Below, piece after piece: positions 7,572 to 16,558 of a DNA stretch of 34,635 bases. The notes below the pieces were generated by a model, which had not been told where the DNA came from, did no database searches, and saw only the letters and a program-made list of their open reading frames with translations. The position numbers and the translations under genes are program-made. The stretch's first letter is position 1; each line of letters begins with the position of its first letter. This DNA is from Halorubrum sp. Boch-26 (GTDB lineage: Archaea; Halobacteriota; Halobacteria; Halobacteriales; Haloferacaceae): assembly GCF_029889805.1 (NCBI RefSeq), contig NZ_JARANT010000020.1:1-34635 (forward strand), read 5' to 3'.

Positions 7572-7781
7572 ATGCCCAGTTTAGTTTGTGACACGGCCCA
7601 GACGATGTTAGCCTCTGTACAAGAGGAGATCGAGGATGATGACCTTATTTTCAAACTCCGCACTGCCCGCCAATTGATTATCGCGTGTAAAGACCAGCAT
7701 GCGGAGTATCAACAGGCGTTAGAAAGCGCGGATCTTGACGACGAGATTGAAACGCGACTCGAAGAGTTAGGATATTTATAA
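7572..7781 (+). CDS. Small acidic helical protein, unknown
   Basis: This 69-residue acidic protein reads MPSLVCDTAQTMLASVQEEIEDD, then DLIFKLRTARQLIIACKDQH, and ends ETRLEELGYL. The pattern of spaced hydrophobics predicts two or three helices and no membrane segment or metal motif. It looks like a genuine haloarchaeal soluble small protein, possibly a coiled dimer or an antitoxin-sized partner, but no family is recognised. It stands alone, about 250 bases after the membrane mini-gene and convergent with the diaminobutyrate-type aminotransferase. Codon use is more AT-rich than in the core genes, like the islet to its left. The ATG at 7572 is the only reasonable start. Confidence 0.65.
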   Translation: MPSLVCDTAQTMLASVQEEIEDDDLIFKLRTARQLIIACKDQHAEYQQALESADLDDEIETRLEELGYL

Positions 7782-7940
7782 AACACCGCCAAACGCTGCG
7801 TCCGTCCTCCGGGTATTGAGCCGGTTTCTGACGCGATACCGAGCAATCAGTCCTCCGCGTCGGTGCCTGAGTCCACCCGTACTGACGGCGAGCGAAATGG
7901 GTATTTAAGAGAGTTGATATTCCAACAGCGTCGCACGCCG

Positions 7941-9302
7941 TTATTCGGTGGTCGCCGCGATCGCGTCCGCGATAATCTCGGTGCCGACTTCCGCCTGTCG
8001 CTGCGTCAGGACGAGCGGCGGGAGCAGCCGCAGGACGTTCCCGTACTGGCCCGCCGTCCAGACGAGGACGCCGTGCTCGTAGCAGTACTCTTGGACCGCG
8101 TCGACGCGGTCGTCGTCCGGGTCGCCGTTCGCGCTGACGAACTCGGCGCCGACGAAGAGCCCCTTCCCGCGGACCTGTCCCAGTCCCGGATCGCCCTCGC
8201 CCGCGTCGCGGAGGCGGTCTCGGATCCACGCGCCGACCTCCGTCGCGTGGTCGAGCAGGTCGTGCGACTGGATGTACTCGATCGCGCGCAGCCCGCCGAC
8301 CATCGCGGGGACGTGGCCGCGGTAGGTGCCCGCGTGGTCGCCCGGCCCCCACGTGTCCAGATCCTCGTAGTACATCGTCCCCGACAGCGGCTGGCCGTTG
8401 CCGCCGAGCGCCTTCGCGGTCGTCATCACGTCCGGCGTCACGTCGTAGTGCTCGGACGCCCACCACTCGCCTGTGCGCCCCATCCCGACTTGGATCTCGT
8501 CGAACACCAGCGGGAGGTCGTTCTCGTCGGCGATCTCGCGAAGCCCGGACAGGAACCCCTCCGGCGGGACGACGACGCCGCCCTCGCCCTGGATCGGCTC
8601 GACGAAGATACCGGCCGGGTCCGTGAGGCCGCCGTACGGCTCCTCGATTACCGCTCTGACCTCTTCGAGCGCGCGGTCGACCGACTCCTCGGGACCCCGG
8701 CCCTCGCGGAAGGGGTACGGGAACGGCGCGTGCACCACGTCGGGAAGGAGCGGCGCGTACGGCTTCTTGAACTTCTTGTTCGACGTGATGCTCATCGCGC
8801 CGGTCGTCGCCCCGTGGTAGGAGTTCCGGAACGCGACCAGCCCGTTGCCGCCCGTGTTGTACTTCGCGAGCTTGATCGACGCCTCGACGGCGTCACTCCC
8901 GGTGGGACCGCCGAAGACGAATCGGCTGTTGCCGGCGAGGCTGCCGGGCGCGATCTCGTCGAGCTTGTCGATGAGATCGAGCCGGGGCTCCGTCGGGAAG
9001 TCGACCGAGTGGGTGAGCTTGTCGATCTGTTCGTGGACGCCCTCGTTGACGTACGGGTTCGCGTGGCCGACGTTGTAGACGCCGATGCCGGCGAAGAAGT
9101 CGAGGAAGACGTTGCCGTCCGCGTCCTTCAGGGTCGCGCCGCGCCCCTCCTCGAACGCGAGCGGGATGTCGTTCGGATACGCGACCGCGCCGCTGTCGAT
9201 CGCCTCCTGTCTGTCGAGGAGGCGCCGCGAGTTCGGACCGGGGACGTGATCGACGCTCGGTTCCTCCGCGAAGTGCAAGTCGTGGATCGGCGGTCCAGCC
9301 AT
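7941..9302 (-). CDS. Class III aminotransferase, diaminobutyrate:2-oxoglutarate type
   Basis: This 453-residue PLP fold-type I class III aminotransferase has the cofactor site GPTGSDAVEASIKLAKY, SYHGATTGAMS, FVEPIQGEGG, DEIQVGMGRTGEWWASEH, and Schiff-base K297 in TTAKALGG. The segment WGPGDHAGTYRGHVPAMVGGLRAIEYI resembles the GAHTGTFRGN..A region of 2,4-diaminobutyrate 4-aminotransferases (Dat/EctB/DoeD), which interconvert diaminobutyrate and aspartate semialdehyde. That makes it the likely DoeD-type step in ectoine degradation with the DoeA-like and AOR proteins, although EctB-like direction or another diamine is possible. ATG at 9302 (MAGPPIHDLHF) is preferred over upstream codons because a TATA-like CATATG lies about 27 bases ahead. 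It follows the GlpR-type regulator on the same strand after 126 bases. Confidence 0.87.
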   Translation of the reverse strand: MAGPPIHDLHFAEEPSVDHVPGPNSRRLLDRQEAIDSGAVAYPNDIPLAFEEGRGATLKDADGNVFLDFFAGIGVYNVGHANPYVNEGVHEQIDKLTHSVDFPTEPRLDLIDKLDEIAPGSLAGNSRFVFGGPTGSDAVEASIKLAKYNTGGNGLVAFRNSYHGATTGAMSITSNKKFKKPYAPLLPDVVHAPFPYPFREGRGPEESVDRALEEVRAVIEEPYGGLTDPAGIFVEPIQGEGGVVVPPEGFLSGLREIADENDLPLVFDEIQVGMGRTGEWWASEHYDVTPDVMTTAKALGGNGQPLSGTMYYEDLDTWGPGDHAGTYRGHVPAMVGGLRAIEYIQSHDLLDHATEVGAWIRDRLRDAGEGDPGLGQVRGKGLFVGAEFVSANGDPDDDRVDAVQEYCYEHGVLVWTAGQYGNVLRLLPPLVLTQRQAEVGTEIIADAIAATTE

Positions 9303-9428
9303 GGAACAACCGATACGACACGCCCACATATGCGTGATGCAACCAGCAATCCATGACAACGTACACGGTATCCGTTTTCGGAGGGTCGATACCGCGCCGT
9401 CACCCGCTCCGAGATCCGACGGCGGCTG

Positions 9429-10235
9429 TCACGTCGACGTCTCATCCGTCAGGCCGTCGATGATGTCGACGTTGGCCTGCTGGAGAACGCTCCGCATCTC
9501 GTCGCTCAGAGTGATATCCGTGATGACCGCATCCACCTTCTCGACGGTGGCGAACTCGCGGAAGCTCTGTGCGCCGAACTTGCTGCCGTCGACGACGAGG
9601 ACGACGTGCCGGCCGGCGTCACACATCAGGGATTTCAGTCGCGCCTCGTCTTCGTTCGAGACGGAAAGCCCGCCGTCGTCTCGCACCGCGTCCGCTTCGA
9701 GGAACACCACGTCGAAGTTCGTCTTCTTGAGATACGACTCTCCGCTGGATCCGACCAGCGCGTCGGACGTCGACCGGAGAGAGTCTCCGACGATCTTCAC
9801 CTCGCCGCACGTGCCCCGGAGTTCGAACGCGTTTTCCGGGGAGTTGGTGGCGACGAGAAGCGAGAGCTCCTCCGGGATCGAGCGAGCCACTTCGAGGGTG
9901 GTCGGTCCGGTATCGAACAACACCGCGTCGCCGTTGGTCAGCTCGTCGATGGCTCGCTCGGCGATCGCCCGCTTCGCCGTAGAGTTCGCGACGGTCTTCT
10001 GTGTCAGTCGGCTCCCGGCGCTTTCGGCCGACACAGCGCCGTTTCGCTCGGCAGTAGACACCGGGAGCGCACCGCCGTGGAACCGCTCGATGAGCCCTTC
10101 CTCGGCGAGCGACGACAGGTCGCGCCGGATCGTCGCCTCCGAGACCCCGAACTCCTCGGTGAGCCCTTCGACTGTTACCCGATCAGATTTGTTGACCTTT
10201 CTGAGTATCTCCTCCCTGCGTTCTTCAGGTAACAT
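9429..10235 (-). CDS. DeoR/GlpR family transcriptional regulator
   Basis: This 268-residue cytoplasmic repressor-type regulator has an N-terminal DeoR winged helix-turn-helix (about 6-57: EERREEILRKVNKSDRVTV, then SEATIRRDLSSLAEEGLIERFHGG). A DeoR C-terminal sensor domain follows (AVLFDTGPTTLEVARSI, LLVATNSPENA, LVVDGSKFG), which in this family binds a phosphorylated sugar. Haloarchaeal GlpR proteins regulate sugar and glycerol genes. It lies downstream of the CUT1 ABC transporter operon and upstream of the diaminobutyrate-type aminotransferase, all minus strand, so it probably controls the transporter and perhaps the aminotransferase. A TATA-like GGCATATAACCG (about 10301-10312 on the other strand) lies about 70 bases upstream, so it may also have its own promoter. 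Effector is unknown. Confidence 0.92.
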   Translation of the reverse strand: MLPEERREEILRKVNKSDRVTVEGLTEEFGVSEATIRRDLSSLAEEGLIERFHGGALPVSTAERNGAVSAESAGSRLTQKTVANSTAKRAIAERAIDELTNGDAVLFDTGPTTLEVARSIPEELSLLVATNSPENAFELRGTCGEVKIVGDSLRSTSDALVGSSGESYLKKTNFDVVFLEADAVRDDGGLSVSNEDEARLKSLMCDAGRHVVLVVDGSKFGAQSFREFATVEKVDAVITDITLSDEMRSVLQQANVDIIDGLTDETST

Positions 10236-10432
10236 GTTAGACGTGCGGACACTCTCCGATCACGATGGTCTCATCAGCGGGCCGTAAGGGTCGCATACGG
10301 TTATATGCCGCGTGCAGCGTTCGGCCGACTGACGCGACTCGTGACAGCGAACGACTCCGCGTGTGGGGTGCGCCTCCAGACCGTCGGTTGCGGGGGATCT
10401 GTGTCTGTATCATGGAGGTTCGTAGTCGCATC

Positions 10433-10608
10433 TCACTCGCTGAGCAACCCGAACAGCGCGGCCATGATGGCCCCGAGGGCGCTCGCGACGGCGCCGCCGT
10501 ATACTCCGGCCCCGTAGTTGAACAGGGCAAGCACCGCGAGCAGGACCGCACCTCCGAACGCGACCAGCGGGGGGGACGTACTGTAGGAGTCGTCGCGGGC
10601 AGTCACGG

Positions 10609-10612
<4 letters not shown>
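10433..10612 (-). CDS. 59-residue membrane protein of the ABC operon
   Basis: This is a short unrecognised gene. The start ATG (10610-10612) overlaps the TGA of the ABC ATPase gene (10609-10611) as ATGA, so translation is very probably coupled. The product begins MTVTARDDSYSTSPP, then has two hydrophobic segments, about 16-32 (LVAFGGAVLLAVLALFN) and 36-56 (AGVYGGAVASALGAIMAALFG), and ends LLSE. It is likely a small integral membrane protein, and its place as last gene of the transporter operon suggests an accessory subunit or stabiliser of the permease complex. Known sugar ABC systems do not need such a part, so the role is inference. The alternative, a chance frame, is made less likely by the exact overlap and clean hydrophobic pattern. 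Confidence 0.7.
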
Positions 10613-11739
<1,127 letters not shown>

Positions 11740-11745
11740 GTTGAA

Positions 11746-12666
11746 TCACTCCTTGACCGCGCCTTGGGTCAGTCCGCTCACGATGTATTGCTGGAAGAAC
11801 AGGCCGAAGAGGATCCCGGGCAGGGCGGCGATGATACCGCCGGCCGCGAGGTGCGCCCAGTCGACGAAGTCGTCCGCGACGAACAGCGACACCGCGATCG
11901 GAAGCGTCTGTGAGACCTCGGACGACGTCAACACCAACGCGAAGACAAACTCGTTCCACGAGAAGATGAACGCGAGGATCGCCGTCGCAGCGATCCCCGG
12001 CTTCGCCATCGGGAGGATGATTTTGAAGAACGCCTCCCACGTCGAACAGCCGTCGATCTTGGCCTGCTCGTCGAGCGACTCCGGAACCCCGTCGAAGTAG
12101 TTTTTCATTATCCACACAGCGAACGGCAGATTGAAAAACGTGTACGTGAGGATGAGCGCCACGCGCGTGTCGTAGAGGCTTCCGGTGAACCCGCCGATCA
12201 GCGGCGGATTCGACATGATCTGGAAGAACGGCACGATGAGCGCGATCGGCGGGATCATTCGCGCTCCGACGATCGACAACAACAGGGTCTTGTTGCCAAA
12301 GAAATCGAAGCGCGAGAAGCTGTACCCGGTGAGCGTCCCGAGCGTGACGCAGATGACCGTCGTCGTCGTCGCGACGATCACGCTGTTGAACGTGTAGTGC
12401 TCGAACGGCCGATTCGCGAAGATGTCGACGTAATTTTGCACTGTTGGTTGCTGCGGAATAAATGTTATCGGTACGGATAGCACCTCGCTCGACGGCTTGA
12501 TGCTCGTGATGAAGATGTAGTAGATCGGAAACCAGATCACGACGACGTAGATTCCGAGGAGCGCGTACGTGACCAGTCGCTCGCGGGCCACGGTCGGCCA
12601 TTCGTTCTGCGTCTCCATGCCGAGCGCCTGCCGGATCCGATTGAGTGTCGACTGTTTCGTGCTCAT
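11746..12666 (-). CDS. ABC transporter permease, MalG family
   Basis: This 306-residue inner permease subunit has about six transmembrane helices, starting with YALLGIYVVVIWFPIYYIF. The EAA loop that docks to the ATPase is visible as DEQAKIDGCSTWEAFFKIILPMAKPG, and the C-terminal GILFGLFFQQYIVSGLTQGAVKE is characteristic of MalG/UgpE-type partners. Its ATG (12664-12666) overlaps the TGA of the preceding permease gene, which indicates coupled translation and fixed stoichiometry. The ATPase gene follows after 6 bases. Confidence 0.95.
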   Translation of the reverse strand: MSTKQSTLNRIRQALGMETQNEWPTVARERLVTYALLGIYVVVIWFPIYYIFITSIKPSSEVLSVPITFIPQQPTVQNYVDIFANRPFEHYTFNSVIVATTTTVICVTLGTLTGYSFSRFDFFGNKTLLLSIVGARMIPPIALIVPFFQIMSNPPLIGGFTGSLYDTRVALILTYTFFNLPFAVWIMKNYFDGVPESLDEQAKIDGCSTWEAFFKIILPMAKPGIAATAILAFIFSWNEFVFALVLTSSEVSQTLPIAVSLFVADDFVDWAHLAAGGIIAALPGILFGLFFQQYIVSGLTQGAVKE

Positions 12667-13601
12667 GCGTTGTAGGGGGAGTCACCGAAGACGCTGTACA
12701 GCACGGCGACGATGACGAACGTCGTCGCCAGCAGCACGACGCCGAGCGCCGCGCCCGGCCCGGGCTCGTTGAACACCTGCGCGGTTCGATACAGCCACGA
12801 CGCCCACACCTCGGTCGCCTTTCCGGGCCCGCCGCCCGTCATCACCCACACCAGATCGAGTGCCCGGATATCGAAGATGATGCGGATAGTGAGTGCGACC
12901 AGAATCGAGGGTTTCAGGAAGGGGTACGTGACGTTCCAGAACCGAGACCATCGGCTGGCCCCGTCTACTTCCGCGGCGTCGTACAGCTGCTCGGGGACGT
13001 TCTGGAGCCCCGCCAAGAGGATGATAATGATGAACGGCGTGAACACCCAGACGTCCGCGACGATTAACGCCATCATCGCCAAGGTACCGTCTGAGAGGAA
13101 CGGGATGTTATCGGCGATGATCCCGAACTGGGTCAAGACTCCGTTGATCGCGCCGTACTCGGTCTGGAACATCCAGCGCCACATTAGTCCGCTCATGACG
13201 TAGGGCATTATCCACGGCACGATGACCGCGGTCCGCAGCCATCCCCGTCCCTTGAGGTCCTTGTTCAACAACAGCGCGATTCCCAACCCGAGCAGGAACG
13301 AGATGGTGACGCTGAACCCGACGTACACGACCGTGTTCGCAGTGAACGAAACGAAGTTCGGATTGAACACGCCGAGTACCGCGCTGCCCCCCTCTCTGGC
13401 GAACAGGAGCCGCTGGAAGTTACGGAGCCCGACGAACTGCATCTCGTTCGTGATCGGGTTCCGAAACTGCAGGCTACTGAGCAGCAACTGCACCGTCGGA
13501 TACACGATAATCGCCGCGATCCAGACGAGCGTCGGCCCGACGGTCAGGGGGACGAACAGCCTATCGAGTTTCCGACGGAGCTTCTTATTTTCAACGGACA
13601 T
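12663..13601 (-). CDS. ABC transporter permease, MalF/UgpA family
   Basis: This 312-residue permease has about six membrane helices, beginning with LFVPLTVGPTLVWIAAIIVYPTVQLL after a basic N-terminus. The EAA loop is DAAEVDGASRWSRFWNVTYPFLKPS, and WVMTGGGPGKATEV is the typical late segment of this family. It follows the substrate-binding protein after 24 bases and overlaps the MalG-type gene by 4 bases. It lacks the long extra N-terminal domain of enteric MalF, as is normal for UgpA/LacF-like members. Confidence 0.95.
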   Translation of the reverse strand: MSVENKKLRRKLDRLFVPLTVGPTLVWIAAIIVYPTVQLLLSSLQFRNPITNEMQFVGLRNFQRLLFAREGGSAVLGVFNPNFVSFTANTVVYVGFSVTISFLLGLGIALLLNKDLKGRGWLRTAVIVPWIMPYVMSGLMWRWMFQTEYGAINGVLTQFGIIADNIPFLSDGTLAMMALIVADVWVFTPFIIIILLAGLQNVPEQLYDAAEVDGASRWSRFWNVTYPFLKPSILVALTIRIIFDIRALDLVWVMTGGGPGKATEVWASWLYRTAQVFNEPGPGAALGVVLLATTFVIVAVLYSVFGDSPYNA

Positions 13602-13625
13602 AATAATTTAGAGGGCCGTCGATCC

Positions 13626-14963
13626 TCAGATCAGGCCGATGTCCTGATAGAGGCGTTCGATGTTAGAGTAGGCGTCCTCGAGCGCCGTCTGCGGCTCCTT
13701 CTCGCCGAGGAGCGCTTGAGTGATCTGCTCGTTGAGGTAGTCGTCCACCTGCGGCTGAGCCATGTACGTCTCGCTCTTGGCGTTCTCGAGGTTGAACCGC
13801 ATGTCCTCAAGCAGCCACGAGGGGTACTGTTCCCGAATTTCGTCGTCCTCGTACACTTCCGGGACCACGGCGGGATTCCCTTCGACGAGCATGTTGTTCT
13901 TGGACGAGCTCTGCGTCGTCATAAACCGCGCAAACTCCTTGGCGGCGTCCTTGCGTTCGGAGAACGCGGAGACACTGATTCCGTTGGTGTCCTGGAACGT
14001 CGCACGGGACTCCGGCCCCTCCGGAGGTCGAGCGCTGGCGATCCGGCCCTCGCCCCACTCGTTGAGCGCGCGGGATCCGAGGGGAGTCCACGACTCCACC
14101 GTCGCGTACTGGCCGGCTATGAAGTTGTCGCCGACGCCGCCCTCGCCGAGACTGGACATGCCGTCGGGAATGATGTCTCGCTCGCGGAGCTGGCCGAAGA
14201 ATTCCAACACTTCGGTCCCTTCCTCCACGAACACCGGTTCGTAGCTGTCGTTGAACAGCCGGCCGCCCGCCTGGTAGAGGAATTGCTTGAAGCTGAACAC
14301 AGACTTGTCGGCCCAGGTAAACGCGAACCCGGCCTTGTCCCCACCGCTCAGCTGTTCGCCCTGTTCGAGGATTTCGTCCCACGTCGACGGCGGGGAGTCA
14401 AACCCTTGCTCCTCGAGATACTGCTGGTCATAGAGGTAGCTGCCCCACTTCCCGAATTCGGGCGCCATGTAGGTCTGTCCGTCGAACTGGACGAGATCCA
14501 CGAGGGAACTGGGGAACTTGGACATGTGGCCGCTCTCGAGCTCGAGCGGTTCGAGCCAGCCCGAGTTCACGAAGTCGGCGAGCCACCACGTCGGCCCATT
14601 GAACGCGTCCACCTGATCATCCTCGTTCCGCCAGATGGTCGTGAGGCTTGTCTTGAGATTGTTCCACGGGACCTCGTTCACTTCGACGCTGATCCCCGTC
14701 TCCTCTTGGAATCGTTGGATGTTCGCCTCCGTCCCGGGGTCGAACTCCAGCGATCCGGCGTTGTAGAAGACGATCTCGTCGGCCATCGACCCCGATCCGG
14801 ACCCGGTCGTCCCCCCGGAGGAGCCGTCACCGCCGTCTTCCGATCCGTCCGATCCGTCCGATCCGTCGTCGTTGGAACCGCTGCATCCTGCAAGCGCCAC
14901 CGCACCGGCCGCCCCGGCTCCCGTGAGGAAGCGGCGACGAGTTCTGTGGTGTTTGTCTTGCAT
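13626..14963 (-). CDS. Tat-exported lipoprotein, extracellular solute-binding protein family 1
   Basis: This 445-residue substrate-binding protein captures the transporter's ligand outside the cell. The N-terminus HRTRRRFLTGAGAAGAVALAGC carries a twin-arginine signal followed by a lipobox (LAGC, C27), so it is exported folded and lipid-anchored, as usual in haloarchaea. A Ser/Gly/Asp-rich linker (GSDGSDGSEDGGDG and so on) follows. The mature part has family 1 marks such as DEIVFYNAGSLEF, FQEETGISVEV, AFNGPTWWLADFVNSGWLEPL and TNGISVSAFSERKDAAKEFARFM. The ATG at 14963 is preferred over a GTG four codons upstream because TTTATAAT lies about 30 bases ahead, giving a leaderless mRNA. It is first gene of the operon. 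The ligand (sugar, polyol or glycerol-phosphate) is not readable. Confidence 0.95.
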   Translation of the reverse strand: MQDKHHRTRRRFLTGAGAAGAVALAGCSGSNDDGSDGSDGSEDGGDGSSGGTTGSGSGSMADEIVFYNAGSLEFDPGTEANIQRFQEETGISVEVNEVPWNNLKTSLTTIWRNEDDQVDAFNGPTWWLADFVNSGWLEPLELESGHMSKFPSSLVDLVQFDGQTYMAPEFGKWGSYLYDQQYLEEQGFDSPPSTWDEILEQGEQLSGGDKAGFAFTWADKSVFSFKQFLYQAGGRLFNDSYEPVFVEEGTEVLEFFGQLRERDIIPDGMSSLGEGGVGDNFIAGQYATVESWTPLGSRALNEWGEGRIASARPPEGPESRATFQDTNGISVSAFSERKDAAKEFARFMTTQSSSKNNMLVEGNPAVVPEVYEDDEIREQYPSWLLEDMRFNLENAKSETYMAQPQVDDYLNEQITQALLGEKEPQTALEDAYSNIERLYQDIGLI

Positions 14964-14988
14964 ACAAACGCTCACGTCAATCTACTAC

Positions 14989-14996
14989 ATTATAAA
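14989..14996 (-). promoter_or_regulatory. TATA box of the ABC transporter operon
   Basis: TTTATAAT on the minus strand is centred about 30 bases before the ATG at 14963. Two GGTTGTT copies (15007-15013, 15055-15061) lie upstream and could be regulator half-sites, though a direct repeat this short is weak. Confidence 0.7.
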
Positions 14997-15061
14997 TCAT
15001 GTGGGTGGTTGTTCAATTAATATCGACACTTTATACCTAATAAAATCTTTCTAAGGTTGTT

Positions 15062-15538
15062 ATAGAGCATAAAAGTTGCTCAAACCTGTCCTATCCGCTA
15101 TTTTGGGTTCTGATCGTTCCCGATCAAATACGCGGTGTATTCCTACTCGTGAACGAATTCGTTCACAGCGAGACCACTTCCGGGTGGAGCATCCGTCGAG
15201 AGGTTCCGTCTCCGGCGGAGTCAGCGTCGGCGAATCCGGTCGGATCAAGTCGATCGCGGGGGAGCGTCTGCACTGCAGTTCGCACGGAACACGCGCGGCA
15301 GCTGACAGAGCGGCCCGCTGGCGTTCGGCTACTGCCGTCCGTCCCCGCCGTCTCGACGATCGGACCATCGGAGAGCCGGATTGGCCGACCGCCGCACCGA
15401 GCTCCGGCCCCCGCGGACGATGGTCCGGCACGTTGCCGAGCGGATCGCCGACGGCCACGAGTCGCGGATCGAGGCGTCGACGGCGAAACCACTCGCGGCT
15501 CACGGAGTGGTCGCCGCGAAGTGGACGGCCTCATCGAC
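15062..15538. other. Gene-free stretch with two strong dyads
   Basis: No gene is supported; the frames here have the Arg/Pro/Ser-rich look of GC-skewed noise. Two perfect inverted repeats stand out: TGATCG-TTCC-CGATCA (15111-15126) and the 18-bp palindrome GTGAACGAATTCGTTCAC (15149-15166). From about 15495 the tRNA-Leu-associated repeat array begins, with a GCGGC..GCCGC hairpin at 15495-15517. Confidence 0.5.
15149..15166. repeat. 18-bp perfect palindrome
   Basis: GTGAACGAATTCGTTCAC is identical to its reverse complement. It lies upstream of the ABC operon promoter and apart from any gene. It could be a repressor operator or a remnant of a mobile element end. Confidence 0.6.
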
Positions 15539-15785
15539 ACCGGATTCGAACCGAAACCAAACGTACCCACTTCGCTGCGCGCGTCTGGTAGGATTCGAAT
15601 CCTTCGCACCCATTTGCGGCTCACGAGATGCTCGCCGCAAAATACGCGGGACCGGATTCGAACCTGAGGAAGACGTGCTCGCTTGCGTCGCACGCTGCGC
15701 GCGACTTCCAGGGCTCGAATCCGCTACTGCTCTCTCGCTCAGTCGCTTCGCTCCTTCGCTCAGTGCGCGGGACCGGATTCGAACC
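15495..15785 (-). repeat. Array of tRNA-Leu 3'-half/T-arm copies with hairpin spacers
   Basis: Downstream of tRNA-Leu, its T-arm and acceptor sequence recurs in diverged form. A 20-bp exact copy of the tRNA 3' half lies at 15645-15664 (same as 15766-15785, offset 121). Shorter TTCGAA-centred T-arm cores lie at 15541-15553, 15590-15603 (a perfect 14-bp palindrome) and 15711-15722. Spacers repeat too: GCGGCTCACG...CGCCGC at 15495 and 15616 (offset 121), and CTGCGCGCG at 15575 and 15695 (offset 120). The unit is therefore a decayed tandem repeat of about 120 bp. Possible origins are repeated site-specific integration at the tRNA end, unequal recombination, or selected tRNA-like processing elements. 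Confidence 0.7.
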
Positions 15786-15848
15786 GGCGGACCCCTACGG
15801 GATAGCGTCCTAAGCGCTACGCCTTTGGCCTGGCTCGGCAACCCGCGC
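15764..15848 (-). tRNA. tRNA-Leu (anticodon UAG)
   Basis: This 85-nt class II tRNA is on the minus strand. The acceptor stem GCGCGGG pairs with CCCGCGC, followed by discriminator A; CCA is not encoded. The anticodon stem TAGCG/CGCTA encloses loop CTTAGGA with anticodon TAG (15810-15812). A long variable arm (TCCCGTAGGGGTCC) and T-arm GCCGG-TTCGAAT-CCGGT follow. A TATA-like CTATTTTTGAG lies about 28 bases upstream (15871-15881). No intron is visible. Confidence 0.95.
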
Positions 15849-15923
15849 GCGGAGTATCGTACCGGAGTCGCTCAAAAATAGTTGTCGCTACCGCCCCGCC
15901 GACGCCGGGTCCGGCGGCGACCC

Positions 15924-16496
15924 TCAGATCTCCGTCTCGAACGGCAATCGATCGAGCACCGCCTCCTCGCCGACGCGGCCGAGGAGCCACTCCGCGAACA
16001 GCACGGCGGCGACCCCGAGCCCGATCCCGAAGAGGGTGTCCGAGAGGTAGTGGGTACCGAGGTAGATCCGCGAGAAGGAGATCAGCCCGGCGAAGCCGGC
16101 GGCGACCCCGAACGGGAGCTCGTCGGAGTTCCACGCGATCGCCGCGTACGCCGCGACGGCGGCCGAGTGGCCGGAGGGGAACGAGCTCGTGGTCCCGGCG
16201 CCGCCCTCGGTGACGCAGATCGGATTCGGCGGGAAGGGCCGCTCGACGAGCGTCATCAGGACCCAGACGACGACGCCGAGCAGCGAGAGCGCGACGACGC
16301 TCCTGACGAACTCCTCGCGCCAGCCGGCGATGTAGAACAGCCCGACGAACACGACCCCGGCCGTCACGGAGCCGAGCCCGGTCATCGACGTCATCATCTC
16401 GGTCAGAAGCGGCGTCCGGACCGCGACGACGAACTCGGCGGCGAGCCCGTCGACCCACCGGACTGCGCTCAGGACCTCGCCGATCTGCGCGTGCAT
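15924..16496 (-). CDS. PAP2 superfamily phosphatase, membrane protein
   Basis: This 190-residue integral membrane phosphatase of the PAP2/acid phosphatase superfamily probably dephosphorylates a lipid phosphate or diphosphate at the membrane. The three-part signature is present: LVERPFPPNP (degenerate first motif, with R-P), SSFPSGHSAAV (second motif with catalytic His), and SRIYLGTHYLSD (third motif, nucleophile His). About five membrane helices surround these, for example SVTAGVVFVGLFYIAGW and SVVALSLLGVVVWVLMTL. The start at 16496 is supported by a TATA-like GCCTATACTCG about 27 bases upstream. It lies between tRNA-Leu and endonuclease III with no operon partner. Confidence 0.9.
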   Translation of the reverse strand: MHAQIGEVLSAVRWVDGLAAEFVVAVRTPLLTEMMTSMTGLGSVTAGVVFVGLFYIAGWREEFVRSVVALSLLGVVVWVLMTLVERPFPPNPICVTEGGAGTTSSFPSGHSAAVAAYAAIAWNSDELPFGVAAGFAGLISFSRIYLGTHYLSDTLFGIGLGVAAVLFAEWLLGRVGEEAVLDRLPFETEI

Positions 16497-16558
16497 GGGT
16501 GTGCTCCTATCGGGCGGACGAGTATAGGCGCTCGCCTCACGCGCGGGGGGAGGGGCCC

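Noticed and set aside
15495-15785. CRISPR array
   Set aside because: The repeats are tRNA T-arm copies of unequal length with related, not unique, spacers, and no cas gene is present.
15076-15881. Several overlapping frames on both strands between the ABC operon and tRNA-Leu
   Set aside because: Skewed composition, mutual overlap, passage through the tRNA-like repeats and the tRNA gene, and no motif.
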